Source: Paraphotobacterium marinum
GTDB lineage: Bacteria > Pseudomonadota > Gammaproteobacteria > Enterobacterales > Vibrionaceae
Direction: 5' to 3'
Assembly: GCF_002216855.1 (NCBI RefSeq)
Contig: NZ_CP022356.1
Span: 868,001-932,000 of the forward strand
DNA length: 64,000 bases
The first letter of the stretch is position 1. Each line of letters starts with the position of its first letter. The notes under the pieces were generated by a model. That model was given only the letters and a program-made list of their open reading frames with translations. It did not search any database and had not been told where the DNA came from. Positions 46,701 to 55,324 of this stretch are shown here, piece by piece. The position numbers and the translations under genes are program-made.

Positions 46701-47068
46701 TTTCATCTAATCAAAAACAAATTGAATTTATCAATGAACCTAACCTGATTCCACTTTTGGATTTTTTTTTGATATTAGTCGTTATGCTTGCCTTGATGGT
46801 CGGACCAATTCAAAGTTATATTAAAATTAACCTTCCTGAGTTACAAAAAAAATATTCTCAAACTAACAAAACTAACAATCATATCATTAGCATCTTAAAA
46901 ACAAATCAAATTTATTTAGATGGGAAGTTATTAACTAGCACCCAAGAACTTGAACAAAAAATTCACAACAAAGGAGGTCCAATTAAAAGTTATAAATTGG
47001 CTGTTGACTCTCAATTGCCATCAACAAACTTAATTAAAATTCTAACTATTTTAAAAAAAATAATATAA
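46697..47068 (+). CDS. exbD: ExbD, TonB-complex proton channel subunit
   Basis: The 123-residue protein has a short cytoplasmic N-terminus, one membrane helix (LIPLLDFFLILVVMLALMVG) carrying the essential aspartate in PLLDFFL, and a periplasmic domain. It couples the proton gradient with ExbB and TonB. The start overlaps exbB (ATGA). The product is slightly shorter than E. coli ExbD (141), and the C-terminal domain is compact but complete. Confidence 0.92.
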   Translation: MISSNQKQIEFINEPNLIPLLDFFLILVVMLALMVGPIQSYIKINLPELQKKYSQTNKTNNHIISILKTNQIYLDGKLLTSTQELEQKIHNKGGPIKSYKLAVDSQLPSTNLIKILTILKKII

Positions 47069-47132
47069 AAATAATGAAACTAATTGTCAAAAATAAAAAT
47101 TAAAACAAGAATTAAACACAGGAATTAACCAA

Positions 47133-49253
47133 ATGAAAAAAGTTGGATTTAAGCTTTCATCAATAGCAATCTTGGTGCTGTTATCATCCAAAGGGTATGC
47201 CCTTCCATATAACACCCAGCATTTAGAATCAATTGAAGTAACAGGTCAATTAAAAACCAAACAAAATAAACAGATGAAAAATGCAAACTTTGCAAATTAT
47301 AAAACAAACTTATCTGATTCTTCAAGCATGATACCCTATCAAAAATATAAAATTGATGTGTCTGCCACGCCAAATAATGATCTTGAAAATCTAATTAACC
47401 TTACTCCAGGTTTAGATACAATTGGTGCCCCAAAACCAATAACACAAAATATTCAAGTTAATGGTTTAGATGTTGGCACTGGGCGCTCCATATTTGCAGT
47501 TAATGGCGTCAGTCAAGCATCTTTTTTAATGCCAGGTGGGCATGGCGACTCTACCATATTAAATACGCCATCCCCATTTTTGCTGCACTCATTGTCAGTT
47601 TATCAATCTGGAAGTAACCTTTCTTTTGGTTCGGGAAATATGGGAGGAGTAATTGATACAGAAACTCTTACAGCTAAAAGCTTACTAAAAAACAAAGAAA
47701 TTGGTGGTAAATTATATTTAGGTTTTGATTTCAATAATGATAAATTCACACAAGGAATCGCAACTGGAATTCAAAATGATCAATTTGGTTTTCTAATCGC
47801 AGGTATTGGCAATCAAAATAATAATTATAAAGATGGCAATAATCAAATAGTCAAAGATAGTGAAGCGCATCAATTTCAAGGACTCATAAACTTTAATTGG
47901 GATATAAATGATTATCAATCTTTAAATCTTTCTTACCTTAATATAAATAATGATACCAATTCAAAAATATCACCCAATAACTCAGATGATTTTGCACCCA
48001 CAATTTTAAAACTAAATACTCAACAATATAATTTAAAGTATAATCTCAATCCCGACAACGAATATGTTAATTTAAAGCTTAACCTCTTTTACTTAAAAAA
48101 TAGACTAAATCAACAAACGCCTTCATATTCATTTTTTCCTGGAGCCCCAATAATTCCAGCTGTCAATGATAAAAACACAGGGACAAAACAAGGGTTCAAA
48201 ATACAAAATACAACCAATTTGTATAAACAAAATATTACATATGGTTTAGATTACCAATATACCAAATACAATACAAATAGCCCAAGAAGCGCTAAAACGC
48301 CTAAATCAAATCAAAAACAATTTGGTATCTTTATTAAAGATCAGATTCACTTAACGAAGATATGGTCCATTACGCCTGGATTGAGATTTGATGATTACAC
48401 CAATAAAGGATTTGACATACCAAACGAGCAAAATATAAAGAGCAATCAAACAGATAAAGATAGTAAATTATCCAAATCCATATCTACAAAACTTCAGTTG
48501 ACAGATTCATTATCCACTTATTTGGCATACACTGAAGGTTTTAGAGCTCCAAATTTCTTTGAGCAATTTGCATATGGTAGCCACGCTGGAGGAATACCCA
48601 CGATCTTCGCGCCTAACTTTTCTTTAGAACCAGAAGAAAGCGCCAATAAAGAGTTTGGTTTTGATTATAAAAAAGTCTTACCGAATGATGACCTATTAAC
48701 TGCTCATATAAGTATTTTCCAAAACGACATTCATAACTTTATTAACTCAGAGACCATTGGATTTGCTCCTCCGGGGATGTTTGGACCAATTGAAATAGAG
48801 CAATATCAAAATATTGATAAAGTGAGAATAAAAGGGGTTAATATCAATACCTCATATAAAAATGAATATTTTATTTTCCATACAAGTTATACCTATAATA
48901 GAGGAATAAATACCGATAATGGACAATTAATAAACAATATGCCTTTATCAAAGGGGTATTCATCAATCTCAATACCTGTAAAATCAATGGATACTACGTT
49001 TATATTTTCTTCAAACTACGCAGCGAGACAAACACACTCTGTGGAGTTAGATGATGGCAGTATTAAAAACGAAGTAAACCCCGGTTATGCAATATATAAT
49101 GCAAATGTTTCTTACCAACCTCATTCAATTAAAGATCTTACGCTTAATGCAGGAATCAACAACATAACAAATAAAGCATATCGTACAAATTATGACTCAG
49201 ATTTTTTTGAAATGGGTAGAAATGTCTTCTTAAGCATGAATTATAACTTCTAA
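47133..49253 (+). CDS. hmuR: TonB-dependent heme receptor (HmuR/PhuR-like)
   Basis: The 706-residue outer-membrane beta-barrel has a signal peptide (1-23), a plug domain (with SIEVTGQLK as a possible TonB box and NGLDVGTGRSIFAVNG) and 22-strand barrel repeats, ending in an aromatic MNYNF. The heme-receptor FRAP box is present (EGFRAPNFFEQFAYGSH), followed by an NPNL-like APNFSLEPEES, with a histidine (GSHAGG) between them. This arrangement marks heme/hemoglobin receptors. It sits in a Fur-regulated operon with its own ExbBD, TonB and an ABC importer. Confidence 0.9.
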   Translation: MKKVGFKLSSIAILVLLSSKGYALPYNTQHLESIEVTGQLKTKQNKQMKNANFANYKTNLSDSSSMIPYQKYKIDVSATPNNDLENLINLTPGLDTIGAPKPITQNIQVNGLDVGTGRSIFAVNGVSQASFLMPGGHGDSTILNTPSPFLLHSLSVYQSGSNLSFGSGNMGGVIDTETLTAKSLLKNKEIGGKLYLGFDFNNDKFTQGIATGIQNDQFGFLIAGIGNQNNNYKDGNNQIVKDSEAHQFQGLINFNWDINDYQSLNLSYLNINNDTNSKISPNNSDDFAPTILKLNTQQYNLKYNLNPDNEYVNLKLNLFYLKNRLNQQTPSYSFFPGAPIIPAVNDKNTGTKQGFKIQNTTNLYKQNITYGLDYQYTKYNTNSPRSAKTPKSNQKQFGIFIKDQIHLTKIWSITPGLRFDDYTNKGFDIPNEQNIKSNQTDKDSKLSKSISTKLQLTDSLSTYLAYTEGFRAPNFFEQFAYGSHAGGIPTIFAPNFSLEPEESANKEFGFDYKKVLPNDDLLTAHISIFQNDIHNFINSETIGFAPPGMFGPIEIEQYQNIDKVRIKGVNINTSYKNEYFIFHTSYTYNRGINTDNGQLINNMPLSKGYSSISIPVKSMDTTFIFSSNYAARQTHSVELDDGSIKNEVNPGYAIYNANVSYQPHSIKDLTLNAGINNITNKAYRTNYDSDFFEMGRNVFLSMNYNF

Positions 49254-49908
49254 TGAATTATAAAAATTTAATCGCAGCAATAGTAACCCTATTGCTGAAT
49301 TCTTCTCTTCTTTGGGCTTTTCAAAAGTCATCGAATCAATGGGTATTTTTCCATAACAAGAGAAACCAAGAGCAAACAAATATTAGCTTAAATATGATGA
49401 GTTTTGAAAATCAGAAAGCTGAAAAAAAAGAGAGTCCTTCACCTGAAAAAGACGGGATTAAGCCTGTATTAAAAAAACAAGATACTAAGGTAAAGAAGAA
49501 AAACAATAATAAAATCACAAAGGAAGATAGAGTAAAAAAATCGAAAAGAAAAAAGTTTTTCATAAAAGAAAAACCCATAAAACACCTAAGCAAACTCGAC
49601 AAGGAGCTAGTGCATCAAAAAAAGCTTTAGTAAAGCATAAAGCCAAGCTTATAGGGCAATATTTACCACCACAATATCCACAAAATGCCTTAGAAAGAGG
49701 TATCGAGGGTTCTGTCACCATTGAAGCAACCATTGGTAAGTTAGGAAAAGTAATTAGTGTTAAAGTTTTAAAGTCATCAAACAATAAATCATTGGATAAC
49801 GCTGCAATAAAATGGTTTTTAAATTTAAAGTTTACACCAGCAAAAACCGGAAAAACTCCAGAAAAAAGCGTCATTATTCAAAAAATTAAATTTAATATTA
49901 AGGATTAA
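49253..49908 (+). pseudogene. tonB: TonB energy transducer, frameshifted
   Basis: The first frame (49253-49630) gives a membrane anchor and a Lys/Glu-rich periplasmic linker (KKESPSPEKDGIKPVLKKQD). The C-terminal TonB domain (LIGQYLPPQYPQNALERGIEG, GSVTIEATIGKLGKV, ending KFNIKD) is in the next frame to 49908. Adding one A to the A7 run at 49617-49623 (or the A5 run at 49569-49573) restores a 218-residue TonB. The start overlaps the receptor stop (TAATG). The linker is Lys-rich rather than the usual Pro-rich form. Either a real frameshift or a basecalling error. Confidence 0.82.
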
Positions 49909-49913
49909 AAATC

Positions 49914-50722
49914 ATGAGATATTTAACTTTTATTTTCGTATCTATCTGTCTTCTACAATCTTTTTTTGTAGTCGCCTCTGAAAACAGAATAATATCTATT
50001 GGACCATCGGTTACAACCACCTTGAGTGACCTAGATGAACTTAACACAGTCATTGGAGTTGATTTAGAAAGTCAAATGTTACCAAAGTTCCACAAACTAA
50101 AAATATTGGCTATAAAAGAATGCTTAATCTTGAGGGTGTATTATCAATGAATCCTACATTAATTATATTTGATGCTGATTCTGGCCCTGCCCAAACTATT
50201 CAGCAATTTAAAGAAAGTGGGATAAAAACAATCACATTAAACAGACCAGATACCATAAACAATATTTTACGCAACATTAATACTATAGGAAAAGAAACAG
50301 GCAAGAGTCAATTAGCTGAGAAATTAGTATATTCAAACAAATTAGATATTAAAAAAGCACAAAAATTATTACCGCATCATGAAATACCAGGAATGTTTCT
50401 AATGTTTCGTAATGACACTCTTGTTACATTAGGAAGTAACTCTTTGGGAAATAATTGGCTTAAATACCTTAATATTAAAAACTTAAATAAAGTTTCAAAT
50501 ACAAAAGTTAATAAAGAAAGTTTACTCAAAACTCAAGCAAAAATTATTTTAATTGCCTCTGAAGAAAAAAAAATGAGTGATTCTTATAAAAAAATATTCA
50601 ATTTGTTAAAGAAGAATGGGACAAAAATTATCTTTGTACCCGTATTAGATATTGAAAAAAGTGGCTCTTCTTTTGGTCAAACTTATTATAAGCTATCTAA
50701 GGTAATATATGGAATTAATTAA
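49914..50722 (+). pseudogene. hmuT: Heme ABC transporter substrate-binding protein (HmuT), frameshifted
   Basis: The first frame (49914-50150) has a signal peptide (1-21) and RIISIGPSVTTTLSDLDEL. The second (50120-50722) carries MLNLEGVLSMNPTLIIFD and the rest of the class III binding protein. The conserved phrase around the break becomes LKNIGYKRMLNLEGVLSMNP once one A is added to the A5 run at 50099-50103, giving 269 residues. HmuT carries heme in the periplasm to HmuUV, and the GY-R motif after the break contains the usual heme-ligand tyrosine. It lies between tonB and hmuU. Confidence 0.83.
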
Positions 50723-51776
50723 AGACAAACAAACTCATACTGATGCATTGAGTTATTTTAATCTTTACCGTATAAAAATACGCGTAAGTATATCACTGCT
50801 TCTTGTTACCTTAATTCTAGTATCGATTGCTGCATTAACAATAGGTCCAATGAATATTCCTATTTCAAGTTTTTTCAACAGCATAACTAACTCTGGTTTA
50901 AATCATTATATTATTTATGATGTAAGGTTACCAAGAATAATCGCTACGATTTTTGTCGGAGCTGCCATGGCATCAAGTGGAGCAATCATTCAGGGATTAT
51001 TTCAGAACCCTCTTGCAGCACCAGATATACTAGGAATATCTGCAGGCTCACAATTACTTGCAACTTTAACCATTCTGTTTTTATCATCAAGTTCATCTCA
51101 ATGGGTGCAACTGTGGGCTTTACCAATTTCATCTATTTTAGGAAGTCTAGCAGTAGTGTTATTTCTAAACTATGTTGTACATAAGACTTCAAACACAAAT
51201 ATGTCATTTTTAATTGTTTTAGGGGTCATACTTAACTTGGTATTAATGGCTCCTATTCAACTAGCACCTTTTATTGCAAATGATAATACATTGAGAAGTT
51301 TAATGGTATGGGGAATGGCTTCATTTTCAAATATTGAATGGTTACATTTAATAATTTCATTACCTTTATTTATACTTGGATTTATTTGTTTAAAAAATTC
51401 TGCTCTCTATCTCAATGCTCTCAAATTAGGATCTTTTGAAGCAACAAATTTAGGAATTAACTCTAAGCAAAAACAAAAAATATTATTTATAGGCATCTCT
51501 TTGTTGGTTGGAACCTCAACTGCTTTATGTGGTCCTGTTAGTATGATTGGGTTCTTAGTTCCCCATGTTATAAGGATGATATATTCAAATTGTTACAGAT
51601 TTTTACTACCATTATCTGCTTTATTAGGGGCATGTCTCATGACAATAGTTGATACTTTTTGTCGAGCAGCTTTGCAGCCAATAGAGCTTCCAGTAAACAT
51701 AGTTTTAACTCTGATTTCAACACCAATTCTAATTTATGCCATCATAAAAATTTATAAAAAGGACTACTTACTATGA
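50709..51776 (+). CDS. hmuU: Heme ABC transporter permease (HmuU, FecCD family)
   Basis: The 355-residue BtuC/FecCD permease has ten membrane helices. It carries RLPRIIATIFVGAAMASSGAIIQG (shortened RLPRIIATIFVG), the ATPase-contacting loop LGSFEATNLGIN, and CGPVSMIGFLVPHVIRMI near the C-terminus. It forms the inner-membrane path for heme delivered by HmuT. It overlaps hmuT by 14 nt and hmuV by 4 nt (ATGA), so translation is coupled. Confidence 0.95.
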   Translation: MELIKDKQTHTDALSYFNLYRIKIRVSISLLLVTLILVSIAALTIGPMNIPISSFFNSITNSGLNHYIIYDVRLPRIIATIFVGAAMASSGAIIQGLFQNPLAAPDILGISAGSQLLATLTILFLSSSSSQWVQLWALPISSILGSLAVVLFLNYVVHKTSNTNMSFLIVLGVILNLVLMAPIQLAPFIANDNTLRSLMVWGMASFSNIEWLHLIISLPLFILGFICLKNSALYLNALKLGSFEATNLGINSKQKQKILFIGISLLVGTSTALCGPVSMIGFLVPHVIRMIYSNCYRFLLPLSALLGACLMTIVDTFCRAALQPIELPVNIVLTLISTPILIYAIIKIYKKDYLL

Positions 51777-52549
51777 TTGAAATTATCGATTTATCTATAG
51801 TTTTAAATAATAAAACAATTATACAAGACATAAATTTGAAGTTTTATCATAAGCAAATTTTTGGTTTAATTGGTCATAATGGTTCCGGTAAAACAACTTT
51901 GCTTAAGGCTATAATGAATGATATAAGCTTAGATACTGGGAAGATTTATTTTAATGAAAAATTGATTTCTCGTTGGAATAAACGAGAATTAGCAAAAAGT
52001 ATTTCATTAGTTCCTCAACATCACAAAGCAGACCATAATTTTAATTGTCTTGATTATGTTCTTCTTGGAAGAATACCCCATCAAAATGGTCGTTATAATA
52101 AACTTGACTATGAAATTGCTTATGAAGCAATTGAGATGACTGGTGCCATAAAATTTATAAACAAAAACTTTAATAACTTATCAGGTGGAGAACAAGCCAA
52201 AATAAAGATATCCAAAGCATTAGCACAATTAATGAAACCAGAACTATCTGGATTTCTACTTTTAGATGAACCAAGTGCAAATATGGATTTAAAACATCAA
52301 CAAGACTTAATCCTTTTGCTTAATAACATTACAAAAAAACACAATATTGGTGTTATTCTTATCATTCATGACTTAAATATAGCCTTAAATAACATTGAAG
52401 TCGGCTGTTTACTTCACTCAGGGAAAATTGTGTCAAAAGGAGACATAAATAATATAATTACGGAGGAAAATGTGAAGAATTATTTTGGTATAGCAACAAA
52501 AAAAATCAAAGTACCAGAAATCAATAAACAAGCATTAATCAACCTCTAG
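51773..52549 (+). CDS. hmuV: Heme ABC transporter ATPase (HmuV)
   Basis: The 258-residue ABC ATPase has Walker A GHNGSGKTTLLK, Q-loop SLVPQHHKAD, signature LSGGEQAKIKIS, Walker B LLLDEPSANMD and switch HDLN. It powers HmuU. It is the last gene of the Fur-controlled exbB-exbD-hmuR-tonB-hmuT-hmuU-hmuV operon. No HmuS-like heme degradation or oxygenase gene follows. Confidence 0.95.
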   Translation: MIEIIDLSIVLNNKTIIQDINLKFYHKQIFGLIGHNGSGKTTLLKAIMNDISLDTGKIYFNEKLISRWNKRELAKSISLVPQHHKADHNFNCLDYVLLGRIPHQNGRYNKLDYEIAYEAIEMTGAIKFINKNFNNLSGGEQAKIKISKALAQLMKPELSGFLLLDEPSANMDLKHQQDLILLLNNITKKHNIGVILIIHDLNIALNNIEVGCLLHSGKIVSKGDINNIITEENVKNYFGIATKKIKVPEINKQALINL

Positions 52550-52939
52550 AAAAAATCAAAGTAATAATTGTCATACTTGATAATCAATTTACATTGTAAA
52601 TCTAAAAGCCCTCCATAAAAAGATTCGCTTCAATCAAGCTTATTAAGTAAGGTAAAGCTTACTTATAGTGCTTTTATCCCTTAACTTTTCATTTATTATA
52701 TGTATTAAAATCATAATTTATTTCTAAACGTAAAACTATCTATTGGAGAGTAATGTGTTTTAACAAAATGTACTGAAAATTAGGTGAAATAACATTCTTA
52801 CACCTAAAAAACAACAATTGATAAGTTTGTTTCATCAATTTATTTTGATTTTATTGAGGCTAATTATAATTTATTGTCGATATAAACTTATTAAGCACTT
52901 CTATTATTTTTATACATCAATAAAATCAAAAAACTTTTA
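52550..52939. other. Intergenic region after the heme operon
   Basis: 390 bp between convergent hmuV and the methyltransferase gene. It contains a dyad TAAGTAAG / CTTACTTA at 52644-52665 with a weak T-rich tail, possibly the hmu terminator. No gene is seen. Confidence 0.45.
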
Positions 52940-53869
52940 TTATTTAAATGCAACTACAGTCGGGAACATGTGAGCATCATCATATATAAATTCAATATCT
53001 CTAAATCCTATGGACGCTAATTGTTGATGCATTTTCTCAGTACTCTGAAAGCATTGCCATTTTGCATCAATAATATCTGCAAAAATAATTTGTTGCAAAA
53101 GTAGATGCTCTGGATTCAAGCTTTCAATTTTCCATTCAGAATTTGCATCTATATTTGGAGGCGGAGTTATAAAGCTTGTTACTAATTTACCACCTGATTT
53201 TAAGGCATTATAGAACTGTTTATATAATGCAGAAACCTTTTTATTATCTGGCTCATAAATGTTGAGTCCATTACTAGAAATTAAATCAAATTCATTTTTT
53301 AGATTTAAGTTCCATGCATCTTTTTTATGAAATTCTACAAATTGAGATAGTTTTTGCTTTTCAGCTAAATTTGCAGCATCTTCAAAAGCATTCGCGTCGT
53401 AGTCAATACCAACCAAACGAATAGATTTAATATCTTCAAAGTTTAGATAGAGTAACTCTCCCATCATACCACAAGGAATACTAGCTAGTACGGCGTCATT
53501 ATTGACTTCCTGCTGGCTTTCTTGTAAAAAAATTCTAAAACGTTGCTGTGTCGCTATTATCGTGGGGGCATTTTCTAATATAAATTTCTCTAAATCAGTT
53601 AATGAATTCCCTAGATTATCTTTCCCTGTTTGCTTACCATACCAAGGATAAGTCAACATATAATGTGTCCAATAACCATTTATACCCTGATTTTGAAGAA
53701 GAAACCGCCCAAAATCGAATTGACTTAATTGTGTTAATAAGTCAAGCTGACGTTCTACCGTAACATGTGGCTTATCGCCAGTATTTTTAATTCGTTGGGA
53801 AATATCCCTAATAGTTCCTTCCAAATCTTTCTTAAAGTCATTATGAGAGAGTAAACGCTTTTTTGTCAT
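52940..53869 (-). CDS. Class I SAM-dependent methyltransferase of unknown target
   Basis: The 309-residue cytoplasmic protein has a helical N-terminal region (1-100, including 'GYWTHYMLTYPWYGK') and a SAM-binding core with SIPCGMMGELL, RLVGIDYDANAFEDA (motif II), DLISSNGLNIYEPD and 'SGGKLVTSFITPPP'. The glycine-rich motif I is in the CGMMGE form. The family is known to me only as a generic methyltransferase; the substrate is unknown. Single gene, with a terminator-like hairpin just upstream belonging to the hsp20 gene. Confidence 0.8.
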   Translation of the reverse strand: MTKKRLLSHNDFKKDLEGTIRDISQRIKNTGDKPHVTVERQLDLLTQLSQFDFGRFLLQNQGINGYWTHYMLTYPWYGKQTGKDNLGNSLTDLEKFILENAPTIIATQQRFRIFLQESQQEVNNDAVLASIPCGMMGELLYLNFEDIKSIRLVGIDYDANAFEDAANLAEKQKLSQFVEFHKKDAWNLNLKNEFDLISSNGLNIYEPDNKKVSALYKQFYNALKSGGKLVTSFITPPPNIDANSEWKIESLNPEHLLLQQIIFADIIDAKWQCFQSTEKMHQQLASIGFRDIEFIYDDAHMFPTVVAFK

Positions 53870-53985
53870 AAAGTTACACCACAGCTTTTCAAATTTAATT
53901 GAATTTAATTTAAATAAAAATATTTTATGGCCTATTCTAATAAGAAAAAGATTTGACCACTTTTAAAAAATAAAATATTTTATAA

Positions 53986-54009
53986 AAACTTCGATAACTT
54001 TCGAAGTTT
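53986..54009. terminator. Terminator hairpin after the hsp20 gene
   Basis: AAACTTCGA and TCGAAGTTT form a perfect 9-bp stem with a 6-nt loop. On the minus strand it is followed by a T-rich tail (TTATAAAATATTTT), 60 nt past the hsp20 stop. Confidence 0.65.
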
Positions 54010-54069
54010 CTTCAAACTAAACTAGATAGCGCAACATCAAAGGATTGAACGACATCAAGAATTATTTAT

Positions 54070-54489
54070 CTATTTTGATGAAATTTTTATCTTTCTAGGT
54101 TTTGCTGATTCAGGAATTTCACGGAATAATGAAATGTGTAATAAACCATTTTTTAAGTTAGCAGAATCAACTTTCACATACTCTGCTAATTGGAATTTTT
54201 TTTCAAAATTTCTGGTGGCTAATCCTTGATAAAGATATGTTAATTCTTTTTTATCGCGACTAGTTCTTCCAGAAACTAAGAGCATACTGTCATGTTGAAC
54301 CATTTCGATATCATTATCAGAGAATCCAGCAACAGCTATAACAATTTCATAATTATTTTCATCATATTGGATAATATTGTAAGGTGGGTATGATGACTTA
54401 GAGAAATTTTGAGTCGATAATTGTCTAAAGGTTTTATCACAGCCAATAATTGTTTTATATAAATGAGTTATGTCTAACTCTCTCATCAC
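54070..54489 (-). CDS. Small heat-shock protein (IbpA/Hsp20 family)
   Basis: The 139-residue alpha-crystallin-domain protein begins with an IbpA-like start (RELDITHLYKTIIGCDKTF). It has YPPYNIIQYDENNYEIVIAV, the VSGRTSR strand, 'YLYQGLATRNFEKKFQLAEY', the LKNGLLHISL strand and a C-terminal IKI-type anchor (RKIKISSK). It holds unfolded proteins for refolding by DnaK/ClpB. Leader DNA (minus strand) has TATAAT around 54538 and GGAG before the ATG; no clear heat-shock promoter or thermosensor is evident. Confidence 0.92.
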   Translation of the reverse strand: MMRELDITHLYKTIIGCDKTFRQLSTQNFSKSSYPPYNIIQYDENNYEIVIAVAGFSDNDIEMVQHDSMLLVSGRTSRDKKELTYLYQGLATRNFEKKFQLAEYVKVDSANLKNGLLHISLFREIPESAKPRKIKISSK

Positions 54490-54629
54490 AAAAACTCCAT
54501 AATAATAAAAATGAAAAATTTAATACAAGATAATTTAATTATACATTTAAATCTAGCATAAAGAAATCATCACTAAAGCTGAGCCAAAATATAAATAACT
54601 TAATATTTATGAAATATTTCACCGAAGAG

Positions 54630-54902
54630 TCAGATAAAGGAGATAGCTTTTCTACTTTTATGTCCTACTTTTTCATTGTCGTTGGATGTATCATCTAACA
54701 CTACTAAATATGTGTTTTCTTGAAATTGGATGACGTCATTGACATAGATTTTTTTTCTCTTTCGAGATTCAATGTCTCCATTAACGCAAACCAATCCCTC
54801 ACTTATCAGTACTTTTGCTTCCCCACCACCAGAAACAATATTAGCGAGCTTTAAGATTTTTGACAATTCAATTGGTTCTTGATTTATTTTTATTTCAATC
54901 AT
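54630..54902 (-). CDS. S4-domain RNA-binding protein (YbcJ/YaaA-like)
   Basis: The 90-residue S4 protein has the conserved core 'SGGGEAKVLISEGLVCVNG' followed by ESRKRKKIYVNDVI, typical of YbcJ/YaaA. These bind structured RNA and are often near translation or DNA-repair genes. I start at ATG 54902 (MIEIKINQEPIELSK); a TTG at 54920 overlapping the cupin stop is also in frame. It ends the minus-strand run halogenase-cupin-S4. The C-terminus has a 20-residue polar tail beyond the S4 fold. Confidence 0.85.
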   Translation of the reverse strand: MIEIKINQEPIELSKILKLANIVSGGGEAKVLISEGLVCVNGDIESRKRKKIYVNDVIQFQENTYLVVLDDTSNDNEKVGHKSRKAISFI

Positions 54903-54916
54903 CGTGAATGATAACC

Positions 54917-55315
54917 TCAAATAACAACTTTAGCATTTTCTGAATCAAAAGGTCCTTCTTTAATTTCAATCAGAACAGCTCTTTCCGAAAGACATTTTAA
55001 ACTATGTATCTCTTTAGCATCAATTTCAATAAATTGACTTTCATGACTTGGTCCTATTTTTTCAGAAGATTTAGCATTACCTTGCTCGTCATAAAAAACA
55101 AACTCAACAGCTCCCTCTATAACCTGAACTAATTCCCACTGATGATTTAAAGGATGGTAATGCGGAGCTGCAAAACTATCTTTAAGCATCACCATAAAAA
55201 ATCTCTGGACCGGACTGTTATGCGAATCATGCATTAGAAAATGCGATCTTTTGATTTCAGAAATTTGAGCCTTTTTTTCAAGTTCTTCAAAAAATTTTTT
55301 ATTATATAATTTCAT
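54917..55315 (-). CDS. wbuC: WbuC-family cupin metalloprotein
   Basis: The 132-residue protein has a cupin barrel: 'SPVQRFFMVMLKDSFAAPHY' (HYHP metal ligands), HQWELVQVIEGAVEFVFYD and EIHSLKCLSERAVLIEIKEGPF. This is the layout of WbuC, often encoded in LPS O-antigen clusters with unproven function. Here it follows the halogenase-like gene by 9 nt and overlaps the S4 gene region, with no LPS genes beside it, so the usual context is changed. A metal-dependent role in polyene or halogen chemistry is speculative. Confidence 0.8.
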   Translation of the reverse strand: MKLYNKKFFEELEKKAQISEIKRSHFLMHDSHNSPVQRFFMVMLKDSFAAPHYHPLNHQWELVQVIEGAVEFVFYDEQGNAKSSEKIGPSHESQFIEIDAKEIHSLKCLSERAVLIEIKEGPFDSENAKVVI

Positions 55316-55324
55316 GGTTTTTTT

